Part shown: piece after piece, positions 1-8,004 of the stretch
Numbering within the stretch: the stretch's first letter is position 1
How the letters are laid out: every line of letters begins with the position of its first letter
Assembly: GCF_001746415.1 (NCBI RefSeq)
Contig: NZ_MEHJ01000001.1
Location: forward strand, 3,989,001 to 4,053,000
Direction: 5' to 3'
Length of the DNA stretch: 64,000 nucleotides
Source of the DNA: Streptomyces agglomeratus
GTDB taxonomy: Bacteria; Actinomycetota; Actinomycetes; Streptomycetales; Streptomycetaceae
Program-made: the position numbers and the translations under genes
Notes under the pieces: generated by a model
What the model was told of the DNA's origin: nothing
Database searches by the model: none
The model's input: the letters and a program-made list of their open reading frames with translations, nothing else

Positions 1-639
1 CCACAGCGCGTGCACGGCCCACAGGCCCCAGAAGATCAGCAACCAGCCGCCGCCGAGCTCACCGGTGAACGTCAGGGCGGTCAGGCAGGCACCGAGCGCG
101 CCCCACAGGACGGCCCCCACCCGGTCGTCGCGCCCGGGCTCGCGCCGCGCGTCCAGCGACCACACCTGTCCGCACCGCGTCAGCACCAGGTAGATCGCCA
201 TCAGGTGGATGACGTTGTCCCCGCCGTCGCCCATGAAGATGCTGCGGTTCTGGAGCGACAGCACGCCGATCATGAACAGGACGGACATCGTGCGGGTCCG
301 CCAGCCCAGCATGAGCAGCGCCGCGGACACGACCGCGAGCCCGTAGACGATTTCGAACCAGACCTCGCTCGGCGACCACATCAGCGCCGTGAAGGCGTGA
401 TTGTTGGCTATCAGCCGCTGGGCCATGTCCCAGTTCCACGGCCCGCCCGGTCCGTACAGCTCATGGCGGTGCGGATATTCGCAGAGCAGGAAGAGCAGCC
501 AGGTCAGCGAGAACCCGATCCGGACGACGGCGCTCTGGTACGGCCCGAGGGCGGTGGAGGTGACGCGCTGGACGGCGCGCGCGAGCTTGCGGACGGGAGC
601 GGCCCGGGTCGCGGCAGGAGTACGGACGGACGAGCTCAC
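1..639 (-). CDS. HTTM-domain integral membrane protein, 3' end beyond window
   Basis: The minus strand reads open from a GTG at 639 to the window edge, giving 213 visible codons. Several hydrophobic helices are visible, for example near residues 38-54 (RIGFSLTWLLFLLCEY) and 95-112. The motif GDGGDNVIHLMAIYLV and the first-loop WNWDMAQRL region are typical of the HTTM family, which also contains vitamin K-dependent gamma-carboxylases. The start overlaps the stop of the upstream DUF5819 gene in a GTGA, so the two are surely cotranscribed and translationally coupled. The enzymatic activity, if any, is not known; membrane location is clear. Confidence 0.8.
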   Translation of the reverse strand, partial: MSSSVRTPAATRAAPVRKLARAVQRVTSTALGPYQSAVVRIGFSLTWLLFLLCEYPHRHELYGPGGPWNWDMAQRLIANNHAFTALMWSPSEVWFEIVYGLAVVSAALLMLGWRTRTMSVLFMIGVLSLQNRSIFMGDGGDNVIHLMAIYLVLTRCGQVWSLDARREPGRDDRVGAVLWGALGACLTALTFTGELGGGWLLIFWGLWAVHALW

Positions 640-1397
640 CGGGCCTCCTCCGATGCGCGCCGCGCGCCCTGCGGCAGATCCGCCCCGGTCACCGGCCACC
701 AGGGAAGCACCCGGTGGGCCGGCCGGGTGTTGGTCTTCTCGTCGCTCCACGGCGGCGCCTTCACCCACTTGGTCTCCGACCTCACCTGTATCCGCTCCAC
801 CTCACCGCCCAGGTCCTGCTGGGAAAGACGCAGCATGACGGTGCGGCGTACGTACCGCTCGGACAGGGCGCCGCGCATGCCGTTCGGCTTGTTCGCGTTG
901 TCGTGCGAGGCGGTGTAGAAGTCCCACGCGCGCCGCAGCGCGTTCTGGACGGTGTGACTCGGCAGCAGATTGCCGCGGATCGCTTCGCCGTCCTGATCGG
1001 AGAGGTCGATCCAGTCGGTGGTCTTCCACTGCCCGTCGGCCGTACGGACCTGCGCCCGCACCTGTACGGCGATGTTCTGCTGGAGCGGATTGGGAGCGAA
1101 GAGCTTCCAGTTCTGCTCGAACTCGGGGTAGATCCAGTCGTCGACGGCCTCACCGTGCTGCTTGCTGACGGTGTTGGACGGTGCGACGTGCAGAAACACC
1201 ATCCCGAGATGCACGCAGGCCACCACGCCGACGACGGCGAGCGCGAGGGCTGCCACTGCCTGGTACGGGAGGGACAGGGCGGCGATGCCGCCGCCCGGTA
1301 TGCCGGGGGCGCGGGAGGCTTCCGGGGCGTCTGTGGCGCCCGGGACGGAGCCCGCGTCCCGCCCGGCGGTCACACCCCTGTCGTCGTACGAATCCAT
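636..1397 (-). CDS. DUF5819 family membrane-anchored protein
   Basis: This 253-aa protein has one membrane segment at about residues 38-62 (AVAALALAVVGVVACVHLGM) after a short cytoplasmic tail, then a soluble domain outside. WIYPEFEQNWKLFAPNP is the recognisable DUF5819 signature. The ATG at 1397 is chosen because GGGGCGGG lies just upstream and the longer frame would run through the paaA promoter area. It precedes and overlaps the HTTM gene by four bases. I infer a two-protein membrane unit; the function is not known. It is divergent from the paa operon with about 150 bases between. Confidence 0.75.
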   Translation of the reverse strand: MDSYDDRGVTAGRDAGSVPGATDAPEASRAPGIPGGGIAALSLPYQAVAALALAVVGVVACVHLGMVFLHVAPSNTVSKQHGEAVDDWIYPEFEQNWKLFAPNPLQQNIAVQVRAQVRTADGQWKTTDWIDLSDQDGEAIRGNLLPSHTVQNALRRAWDFYTASHDNANKPNGMRGALSERYVRRTVMLRLSQQDLGGEVERIQVRSETKWVKAPPWSDEKTNTRPAHRVLPWWPVTGADLPQGARRASEEAR

Positions 1398-1426
1398 CCC
1401 GCCCCGATCACCGTAGGCCCCCACAG

Positions 1427-1435
1427 TTATCCACA
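1427..1435 (+). promoter_or_regulatory. Isolated perfect DnaA box in the paaA promoter region
   Basis: TTATCCACA matches the classical DnaA box exactly and ends four bases before a TTGACA hexamer at 1439-1444 that could serve as the -35 of the paa operon. Whether DnaA binds here is unknown. Confidence 0.45.
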
Positions 1436-1480
1436 GGGTTGACACCCTACGGGCCGCCGACTCACCATTGAAGTCATCGG

Positions 1481-1494
1481 ACCGAACGATCGGT
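1481..1494 (+). promoter_or_regulatory. PaaR-type TetR operator upstream of paaA
   Basis: ACCGAACGATCGGT is an imperfect palindrome that fits ACCGnnCGnnCGGT, the core of the operator reported for the TetR-family repressor PaaR of phenylacetate catabolism in Corynebacterium glutamicum. It lies 52 bases before the paaA start and just downstream of a TTGACA (1439-1444). I infer repression of paaABCDE relieved by phenylacetyl-CoA. No paaR gene is present in the window, so the regulator would act from elsewhere. Confidence 0.6.
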
Positions 1495-1545
1495 CGGTCG
1501 GGACGCCGGCGGGGAAGCAGTCGGCAGGGACGGCAGGGGGCTCGG

Positions 1546-2535
1546 ATGGCTACAGCAGCTGCGGACCGTACGACGGCTGGGGCACAGGCCGGACAGGCGG
1601 ACGGCGCGGCCGCGCACGAAGCGGCGTTCGACGCCGCCGTGGCGGCCGACGAGCGCATCGAGCCCCGGGACTGGATGCCCGACGCCTACCGGGCCTCGCT
1701 GGTCCGCCAGATGGCCCAGCACGCCCACTCCGAAATCATCGGCATGCAGCCGGAGGCCAACTGGATCACCCGCGCCCCCTCCCTGCGCCGCAAGGCCATC
1801 CTGATGGCCAAGGTGCAGGACGAGGCAGGGCACGGCCTCTACCTCTACAGCGCCGCCGAGACTCTCGGCACCGGCCGCGAAGAGCTGCTCGACAAGCTCC
1901 ACTCCGGCCGCCAGAAGTACTCGTCGATCTTCAACTACCCCACGCTGACGTGGGCCGACGTCGGCGCCATCGGCTGGCTCGTGGACGGCGCCGCGATCAC
2001 CAACCAGGTGCCGCTGTGCCGCTGCTCCTACGGGCCGTACGCCCGCGCGATGGTCCGCATCTGCAAGGAGGAGTCCTTCCACCAGCGGCAGGGGTACGAG
2101 CTGCTGCTCCACCTCAGCAAGGGGACGCCGGAGCAGCACGCGATGGCCCAGGACGCGGTGGACCGCTGGTGGTGGCCGTCACTGATGATGTTCGGCCCGC
2201 CGGACGACGAGTCGGCCCACTCGGCGCAGTCCATGGCGTGGAAGATCAAGCGCCACTCGAACGACGAGCTGCGCCAGCGCTTCGTCGACATCGCGGTCCC
2301 CCAGGCCGAGGCCCTCGGGCTCACCCTCCCCGATCCGGACCTGCGATGGAACGAGGAGCGCGGCCAGTACGACTTCGGCGCGATCGACTGGGACGAGTTC
2401 TGGAACGTACTGAAGGGCAACGGTCCCTGCAACGAGCAGCGGATCTCACAGCGGCGCACGGCGCACGAAGAAGGCGCCTGGGTCCGGGAAGCGGCGAGCG
2501 CGTACGCCGCGAAGCACGGGAAGGCAGCAGCATGA
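1546..2535 (+). CDS. paaA: 1,2-phenylacetyl-CoA epoxidase subunit PaaA
   Basis: PaaA is the catalytic diiron subunit of the multicomponent monooxygenase that epoxidises the ring of phenylacetyl-CoA, the key step of aerobic phenylacetate degradation. The 329-aa product carries the conserved [20 protein letters not shown] region with the EAGH iron ligands, and a second carboxylate/His set in [15 protein letters not shown]. The ATG at 1546 is preceded by AGGGGG at good spacing; a longer in-frame start at 1468 would cover the operator and adds an Arg-rich tail, so I reject it. First gene of a five-gene operon; its stop overlaps the paaB start as ATGA. Confidence 0.95.
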   Translation: MATAAADRTTAGAQAGQADGAAAHEAAFDAAVAADERIEPRDWMPDAYRASLVRQMAQHAHSEIIGMQPEANWITRAPSLRRKAILMAKVQDEAGHGLYLYSAAETLGTGREELLDKLHSGRQKYSSIFNYPTLTWADVGAIGWLVDGAAITNQVPLCRCSYGPYARAMVRICKEESFHQRQGYELLLHLSKGTPEQHAMAQDAVDRWWWPSLMMFGPPDDESAHSAQSMAWKIKRHSNDELRQRFVDIAVPQAEALGLTLPDPDLRWNEERGQYDFGAIDWDEFWNVLKGNGPCNEQRISQRRTAHEEGAWVREAASAYAAKHGKAAA

Positions 2536-2819
2536 CGAACTCCGACTGGCCAATGTGGGAGGTGTTCGTGCGCTCGCGCCGCGGACTGTCCCACACCCAC
2601 GCCGGCAGCCTGCACGCGCCGGACGCGGAAATGGCCCTGCGCAACGCCCGCGACCTCTACACCCGCAGGTCCGAGGGTGTCTCGCTGTGGGTGGTGCCGT
2701 CCGCCGCGATCACCGCGTCCTCGCCCGACGAGAAGGACCCGTTCTTCGAACCGGCCGCCGACAAGCCCTACCGGCACCCGACGTTCTACGAGATCCCCGA
2801 GGGAGTGCGGCACCTGTGA
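2532..2819 (+). CDS. paaB: 1,2-phenylacetyl-CoA epoxidase subunit PaaB
   Basis: A 95-aa protein with the family start [23 protein letters not shown] and the conserved [17 protein letters not shown] core. PaaB is the small non-catalytic subunit that bridges PaaA-PaaC heterodimers in the epoxidase. It overlaps paaA by four bases and its TGA overlaps the GTG of paaC, so translation is coupled across all three. Confidence 0.93.
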   Translation: MTNSDWPMWEVFVRSRRGLSHTHAGSLHAPDAEMALRNARDLYTRRSEGVSLWVVPSAAITASSPDEKDPFFEPAADKPYRHPTFYEIPEGVRHL

Positions 2820-3559
2820 ACCACGCACCTGAGGCCGCACCCGAGGCCGCCGCACTCGCGCCCGCGGCTCTCGCCCTGGGCGACGACGCACTGGTGCTGT
2901 CGCACCGGCTGGGGGAGTGGGCGGGACACGCGCCGGTGCTCGAAGAGGAAGTGGCCCTCGCGAACATCGCGCTGGACCTGCTCGGGCAGGCACGCGTCCT
3001 GCTCTCCCTCGTCGGCGACGAGGACGAGCTCGCTTACCTCCGCGAGGAGCGGGCCTTCCGCAACCTCCAGCTGGTCGAGCAGCCGAACGGCGACTTCGCC
3101 CACACCATCGCCCGCCAGCTCTACTTCTCCACCTACCAGAAGCTGCTGTACGGGCAGCTGGCGGCAGGGGACGGCCCCTTCGCGCCGCTGGCGGCGAAGG
3201 CCGTCAAGGAGGTCGCCTACCACCAGGACCACGCCGAGCACTGGACGCTGCGCCTCGGCGACGGCACCGAGGAGAGCCACGCGCGGATGCAGCGGGGCTG
3301 CGACGCCCTGTGGCGGTTCACCGGCGAGATGTTCCAGCCCGTCGAGGGCCTGGACGTCGACCGGCAGAAGCTGGAGGACGGCTGGCGGGAGTCGGTCGGC
3401 GCCGTGCTGGAGCGGGCGACGCTGACCGTCCCCGACGGGCCGCGCAGCGGCGCCTGGGCGGCGGGAGCGGGCCGGCAGGGCCTCCACACCGAGCCGTTCG
3501 GGCTGATGATCGCCGAGATGCAGCACCTGCACCGCAGCCACCCGGGGGCGACATGGTGA
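2816..3559 (+). CDS. paaC: 1,2-phenylacetyl-CoA epoxidase subunit PaaC
   Basis: A 247-aa ferritin-like helical protein that partners PaaA. Conserved stretches are LSHRLGEWAGHAPVLEEEVA, LDLLGQARVLL, and KEVAYHQDHAEHWTLRLGDG. PaaC keeps the fold but is the structural partner rather than the catalytic diiron subunit. The GTG at 2816 overlaps the paaB stop (GTGA), and the end of paaC overlaps paaD by seven bases. Confidence 0.94.
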   Translation: MNHAPEAAPEAAALAPAALALGDDALVLSHRLGEWAGHAPVLEEEVALANIALDLLGQARVLLSLVGDEDELAYLREERAFRNLQLVEQPNGDFAHTIARQLYFSTYQKLLYGQLAAGDGPFAPLAAKAVKEVAYHQDHAEHWTLRLGDGTEESHARMQRGCDALWRFTGEMFQPVEGLDVDRQKLEDGWRESVGAVLERATLTVPDGPRSGAWAAGAGRQGLHTEPFGLMIAEMQHLHRSHPGATW

Positions 3560-4050
3560 CCGAGACGCACCTGGAGGCCGAGCTGCGCCAGGTCGCGGGC
3601 TCGGTCCCCGACCCGGAGCTGCCGGTGCTCACCCTGGAGGAGCTCGGCGTCCTGCGCGCCGTCCACGTCTCCGGTCCCGGCCGGGTCGAGGTCGAGCTGA
3701 CCCCGACGTACACCGGCTGCCCGGCGATCGAGGCGATGTCCTCGGACATCGAGCGGGTGCTCCACGACCACGGCATACTGGACGTCACGGTCCGCACGGT
3801 CCTGTCCCCCGCCTGGTCGACCGACGACATCAGCGCGGAGGGCCGCCGCAAGCTCACGGAGTTCGGCATAGCACCGCCGCGCCCCCAGCCCGCCGACGGC
3901 GGACCCGTACCCCTCACGCTGTCGGTGCGCTGCCCGCACTGCGGCTCCACGGACACCGAGCTGCTCAGCCGGTTCTCCTCCACCGCGTGCAAGGCGCTGC
4001 GCCGCTGTGTCTCCTGCCGCGAACCGTTCGACCACTTCAAGGAGTTGTAG
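3553..4050 (+). CDS. paaD: Phenylacetate-CoA oxygenase subunit PaaD (MIP18/DUF59 family, zinc ribbon)
   Basis: The 165-aa product has an N-terminal DUF59/MIP18 domain (PDPELPVLTLEELGVLR, with TPTYTGCPAI) related to iron-sulfur/metal assembly factors, and a C-terminal zinc-ribbon with CPHC and CVSC pairs. PaaD is needed for a functional epoxidase and is thought to act in maturation. Starts ATG at 3553 inside the end of paaC and stops immediately before the paaE ATG. Confidence 0.92.
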   Translation: MVTETHLEAELRQVAGSVPDPELPVLTLEELGVLRAVHVSGPGRVEVELTPTYTGCPAIEAMSSDIERVLHDHGILDVTVRTVLSPAWSTDDISAEGRRKLTEFGIAPPRPQPADGGPVPLTLSVRCPHCGSTDTELLSRFSSTACKALRRCVSCREPFDHFKEL

Positions 4051-5136
4051 ATGCTGTCCTCAGACGCCGGACGGGCTGGGTTCCATCCGCTCCGGGTCCG
4101 CGAGGTCGAGCGGCTCACCGACGACTCCGTGGCCGTGACCCTCGCCGTGCCGCCCGAACTGCGCGAGACCTTCCGGCACACCCCCGGCCAGCACATAGCG
4201 CTGCGCCGGGTCGTGGCCGGCGAGGAGATCCGCCGTACGTACTCGATCTGCGCCCCGGCCACCGAAGCGCCGCGGGAGCCCGTGCTGCGGGTGGGCATCC
4301 GGCTGGTCGACGGCGGCGACTTCTCGACGTACGCCCTCAAGGAACTGGCCGTCGGCGACACCGTCGAGGCGATGGCGCCGGCGGGCCGCTTCGTTCTGGA
4401 GCCGCGCCCCGGCCGCTTCGCGGCCGTCGTGGGCGGCAGCGGCATCACGCCGGTGCTGTCGATGGCGTCCACGCTGCTCGCCCGGGAGCCGGACGCCACG
4501 TTCTGCCTGCTGCGCAGCGACCGCACGGCGGCTTCGACGATGTTCCTGGAGGAGGTGGCCGACCTCAAGGACCGCTACCCGGACCGCTTCCAGCTGGTCA
4601 CCGCGCTCTCGCGGGAGGAGCAGCAGGCGGGGCTGCCGTCGGGCCGCCTCGACGAGGAGCGGCTGACCCGGCTGCTGCCGGCGCTGCTGCCGGTGGCAGA
4701 TGTGGACGGCTGGTTCCTGTGCGGGCCCTTCGGACTCGTCCAGGGGGCGGAGCGCGCCCTGCGCGGGCTCGGGGTGGCCAGGAACCGTATCCACGAGGAG
4801 ATCTTCCACGTCGACGACGGCACCGGAACGGTCACCAGCAGTCCCGTGGCGGCCCCCGCGAGCAGCACACTCACCGCCACACTCGACGGCCGGTCGGGCA
4901 ACTGGCCCGTCCTGGACGGCGAATCGCTGCTGGAGACGGTGCTGCGCAGCCGCGCGGACGCGCCGTACGCCTGCAAGGGCGGCGTCTGTGGAACGTGCCG
5001 CGCCTTCCTGGTCTCCGGCGAGGTGCGGATGGACCGCAACTACGCGCTGGAGCCCGAGGAGACCGACGCCGGCTACGTCCTGGCGTGCCAGTCGCATCCG
5101 GCGACGCCCGAAGTGGAGCTGGACTTCGACCGCTGA
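4051..5136 (+). CDS. paaE: 1,2-phenylacetyl-CoA epoxidase reductase PaaE
   Basis: PaaE passes electrons from NADPH to the PaaA diiron centre. The 361-aa protein has an FAD-binding ferredoxin-reductase domain (RRTYSIC flavin motif near residue 57), an NAD(P) domain with GGSGITPVLSMAS, and a C-terminal plant-type ferredoxin domain with cluster ligands in CKGGVCGTCRA and a fourth Cys in YVLACQS. The start abuts the paaD stop. Last gene of the paaABCDE run; downstream genes of the pathway (paaF-K) are not in this window. Confidence 0.95.
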   Translation: MLSSDAGRAGFHPLRVREVERLTDDSVAVTLAVPPELRETFRHTPGQHIALRRVVAGEEIRRTYSICAPATEAPREPVLRVGIRLVDGGDFSTYALKELAVGDTVEAMAPAGRFVLEPRPGRFAAVVGGSGITPVLSMASTLLAREPDATFCLLRSDRTAASTMFLEEVADLKDRYPDRFQLVTALSREEQQAGLPSGRLDEERLTRLLPALLPVADVDGWFLCGPFGLVQGAERALRGLGVARNRIHEEIFHVDDGTGTVTSSPVAAPASSTLTATLDGRSGNWPVLDGESLLETVLRSRADAPYACKGGVCGTCRAFLVSGEVRMDRNYALEPEETDAGYVLACQSHPATPEVELDFDR

Positions 5137-5165
5137 GGCCATCCGGCCCGACTGTGTTCATTTTC

Positions 5166-5179
5166 AGGAACGTGTTCTA
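5166..5179 (+). promoter_or_regulatory. KstR-like operator upstream of an acyl-CoA dehydrogenase
   Basis: AGGAACGTGTTCTA fits the KstR consensus TnnAACnnGTTnnA at all positions but the first. It sits in a locally AT-richer promoter segment with TTGACG at 5182-5187 immediately after it, upstream of the acyl-CoA dehydrogenase. KstR is the TetR-type repressor of steroid and related lipid catabolism in actinobacteria. Control by KstR or a relative is inferred only from this match. Confidence 0.45.
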
Positions 5180-5241
5180 TCTTGACGCTCCGTCAGACGT
5201 CAGATGTGTACGCGGCATCCGGGGCACGGGAGGGCTGGGAC

Positions 5242-6375
5242 GTGGACTTCACCTTCACCGAGGAGCAGCAGGCGGCGGTCGAGGCGGCGAAGGCGGTCTT
5301 CTCGGGCGTCGCGCCCGACCGGGTACCGAGCCCCGCACTCACCCAGGGCGCGGTCGCCGAGGACTTCGACCGCCCGCTGTGGGCCAGGCTCGCCGGGTCC
5401 GACCTGCTGAGCCTGGTCCTCGCCGCCGAACACGGCGGCGCGGGCCTCGACCCCATCGCGCTCTGCCTCGTGCTCCGCGAGTCCGCGAAGGTACTCGCGC
5501 GCGTACCGCTGCTGGAGACCAGTGCGGTCGCTATGGCCGTACAGGCTTACGGAGCCGCCGAGTTGGCCGCCGAGGTCCTCCCTCGCGTCGGCCGCGGTGA
5601 GCTGGTGCTGACAGCCGCCGCCAACGGCCGTACCGGGCACGACCCGGCGGAGCTCGCCGTCACGGCGCGGCGCAACGGCGACGACTGGCTGCTCGACGGC
5701 GTCCAGACGGGCGTCCCCTGGGCTCAGTGCGCGGACCGTATCGCCGTGCCCGCGCACACGGGCGCGGGCCGCGCCGTGCTCGCCCTGGTCCCCCGCGACC
5801 AACCGGGCGTCACCCTGGCCGACCAGGTCTCCACCAGCGGTGAACGCTTCGCGGAGGTCCGCCTCGAAGCCGTACGGATCAGCGCCCACCGGATGATCGG
5901 CGCCGAAGGCGCCTGGGAGTGGCTGCGCGATCTCCTCACCACCGGAACCTGCGCCCTGGCGCTGGGGCTCGGCGAGCGCGTACTGGCCATGACGAGCGAA
6001 TACACGGGCAAGCGCGAACAGTTCGGCTTCCCCGTCGCCACCTTCCAGGCCGTGGCCGTCCAGGCGGCGGACCGCTACATCGATCTGCGCGCCATGGAAG
6101 CCACCCTCTGGCAGGCCGCCTGGCGGCTGGCCACCGGGGCGCCCGGCGCGCTGCCGGTCACGGGGGATGTCGCGGTGGCGAAAATCTGGGCCTCCGACGG
6201 CGTACGCCGGGTCGTCCAGACCGCGCAGCACCTGCACGGCGGCTTCGGCGCGGACACCGACTACCCCCTGCACCGCTACCACGCGTGGGCCAAACAGATC
6301 GAGCTCTCACTCGGCCCGGCCGCCGCCCACGAGGAAGCCCTCGGCGATCTACTGGCGGCCCACCCCCTCGGCTGA
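5242..6375 (+). CDS. Acyl-CoA dehydrogenase family protein
   Basis: A 377-aa flavoprotein of the acyl-CoA dehydrogenase fold: N-terminal helical domain from VDFTFTEEQQAAVE, a beta domain around residues 125-210, and a C-terminal helical domain with YTGKREQFGFPVATFQAV and the AQHLHGGFGADTDYPL segment conserved in the family. It would oxidise an acyl-CoA thioester and pass electrons to electron-transfer flavoprotein. The GTG at 5242 is preferred since GGGAGGG precedes it; a longer frame from 5182 would begin inside the promoter. It has its own promoter and operator-like site, so it need not be part of the paa operon. The substrate is unknown; the sequence style resembles steroid or side-chain FadE proteins. 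Confidence 0.88.
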   Translation: MDFTFTEEQQAAVEAAKAVFSGVAPDRVPSPALTQGAVAEDFDRPLWARLAGSDLLSLVLAAEHGGAGLDPIALCLVLRESAKVLARVPLLETSAVAMAVQAYGAAELAAEVLPRVGRGELVLTAAANGRTGHDPAELAVTARRNGDDWLLDGVQTGVPWAQCADRIAVPAHTGAGRAVLALVPRDQPGVTLADQVSTSGERFAEVRLEAVRISAHRMIGAEGAWEWLRDLLTTGTCALALGLGERVLAMTSEYTGKREQFGFPVATFQAVAVQAADRYIDLRAMEATLWQAAWRLATGAPGALPVTGDVAVAKIWASDGVRRVVQTAQHLHGGFGADTDYPLHRYHAWAKQIELSLGPAAAHEEALGDLLAAHPLG

Positions 6376-6445
6376 ACCGTGGACTCAGCTGAACACCGTC
6401 CGGACCGGCAGGTGCAACGGAGGCCGGAGAACCGGAGAGGACGGG

Positions 6446-6790
6446 TCAGAGAACGAAGGCCGGGATTCCGCTCTCGGTGACCATCGGGCGTCCGGCACCG
6501 TCCCAGGCGAGCATCCCGCCGTCGATGTTCACCGCGTCCACGCCCTGCTGCACCAGGTACTGCGTGACCTGCGCGGAACGGCCGCCGACCCGGCACATGA
6601 CGTGCACCCGCCGACCGTCCTCCGCCGCTTCGGTGAGCTCACCGAAGCGGCTCACGAAGTCGCTCATCGGGATGTGCAGCGCGCCCTCGACGTGACCGGC
6701 CGCCCATTCGTCGTTCTCCCTTACGTCCAGCACGAAGCCGTCCGACGGCACCTTCGCGGCGTCGACGGAAGGAAGCGGGGCGAAATTCAT
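6446..6790 (-). CDS. Rhodanese-like domain protein
   Basis: A single 114-aa rhodanese domain with the family landmarks LDVRENDEWAAGHVEGALHIP near the N terminus and the active-site loop CRVGGRSA, in which Cys is the sulfur carrier. It could move sulfane sulfur or act as a redox sensor; the substrate is not readable. ATG at 6790 is preceded by AGAGAAGG. Convergent with the acyl-CoA dehydrogenase. Its upstream region holds unusual ten-base tandem repeats. Confidence 0.9.
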   Translation of the reverse strand: MNFAPLPSVDAAKVPSDGFVLDVRENDEWAAGHVEGALHIPMSDFVSRFGELTEAAEDGRRVHVMCRVGGRSAQVTQYLVQQGVDAVNIDGGMLAWDGAGRPMVTESGIPAFVL

Positions 6791-6806
6791 GGGTCATGCC
6801 TTCTCT

Positions 6807-6836
6807 CGTACCTACACGTACCTACACGCACCTACA
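6807..6836. repeat. Three tandem 10-bp repeats upstream of the rhodanese gene
   Basis: CGTACCTACA occurs twice in tandem and a third time as CGCACCTACA, followed by TGTACGTAAA. Read on the gene's strand this is TGTAGGTRCG at exact ten-base intervals, one helical turn, just upstream of the ribosome binding site. Either an operator array or a slippage product. Confidence 0.6.
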
Positions 6837-6905
6837 TGTACGTAAACAGTGTGCCCGTCACAGCGGCCCGGCGGCCGGTGCCGCAGTGGTTGCCCGTCCG
6901 GCAAC

Positions 6906-7925
6906 CTACTGCACCAGTTTCGCCAGATCCGCCTCACGCTCGGCGACCTGCGCGAGCAGCTGCTCGGCGATCTCTTCCAGCAGCCGGTCAGGGTCCTCGG
7001 GGGCCATCCGCAGCATCGAACCGATGGCGCTGTCCTCCAGCTCCCGCGCGACCACCGCCAGCAGCTCCTTGCGCTGCGAAAGCCACTCCAGCCGGGCATA
7101 GAGCTCGTCCCGCTCGGGCTGCTGCCGCTCGGGCACCGGCCCGGCGGCCCACTCCTCGGCGAGCGCGCGCAACTGGTCCACGTCACCGCGCCCGTACGCC
7201 GCGTTGACCCGGGTGATGAACTCGTCCCTGCGCCCGCGCTCCGCATCGTCCTGCGCCAGGTCCGGGTGCGCCTTGCGGGCCAGCTCGCGGTAGAGCTTGC
7301 GGGCCTCCTCGGTCGGCCGGACCCGCCTCGGCGGCTGCACCCGCTGGTCGGTGAGCATCGCCGAAGCCTCGGGCGAAAGGCCGTCCGAGTCCATCCAGTC
7401 GTGGAACAGCTCCTCGACGCCCGGCATGGGCATGACGACCGCCCGTGCCTCGTCGGCGCGGCGGCGGTCTTCCGGATCGCCGGTACGGGCGGCCGTGGCC
7501 TCTGCGATCCGGGCGTCCAGCTCGTCGAGGCGTGCGTACATCGGGCCGAGCTTCTGGTGGTGGAGCCGGGAGAAGTTCTCCACCTCGACCCGGAAGGTCT
7601 CCACCGCGATCTCGAACTCGATCAGCGCCTGCTCGGCCGCACGCACGGCCCTCTCCAGCCGCGCCTCCGGCCGCTCCTGGTCCTGAGCCCGGCCCTGGTC
7701 CGGGCTCTGGCCGGATTCCAGGCCCTGGCTCTGCCCAGCGCCCTGGCCGGCACTCTGCCCAGCGCCCTGTTCAGCGCTCTGCCCAGCGCCCTGTTCAGCG
7801 CCCTGCCCGGCGGCCTCCTGATCACCACCGGCGGCCTGCTGGCCGGCGGCCCGGTGCCCGGCCGCGTGCGGGTCCTGCGCGTCGTCGTTCCGGGTCGTCG
7901 GCTCCCCGGGAGCTTCCTGAGTCAC
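6906..7925 (-). CDS. J-domain-like coiled-coil protein
   Basis: A 339-aa soluble protein. Residues about 25-85 are low complexity, rich in Ala, Gly and Gln, with repeats of the type EQGAGQSA. Then come a helical segment (ARLERAVRAAEQALIEFEIAVE) and a J-domain-like module (ARKLYRELARKAHPDLAQDD followed by FITRVNAAYGRGD), including the HPD tripeptide that J-domains use to stimulate DnaK ATPase. It ends in a further charged coiled coil. I infer a DnaK co-chaperone or scaffold role; no zinc-finger or substrate domain of classical DnaJ is present. Confidence 0.7.
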   Translation of the reverse strand: MTQEAPGEPTTRNDDAQDPHAAGHRAAGQQAAGGDQEAAGQGAEQGAGQSAEQGAGQSAGQGAGQSQGLESGQSPDQGRAQDQERPEARLERAVRAAEQALIEFEIAVETFRVEVENFSRLHHQKLGPMYARLDELDARIAEATAARTGDPEDRRRADEARAVVMPMPGVEELFHDWMDSDGLSPEASAMLTDQRVQPPRRVRPTEEARKLYRELARKAHPDLAQDDAERGRRDEFITRVNAAYGRGDVDQLRALAEEWAAGPVPERQQPERDELYARLEWLSQRKELLAVVARELEDSAIGSMLRMAPEDPDRLLEEIAEQLLAQVAEREADLAKLVQ

Positions 7926-8004
7926 CCGACCAGCGTACGGGCGCCCGGGGTGCCCGCGCTCCCAACCCCGCCACCCCCGCGCCGGACCACCGCCGACCGC
8001 CGCG

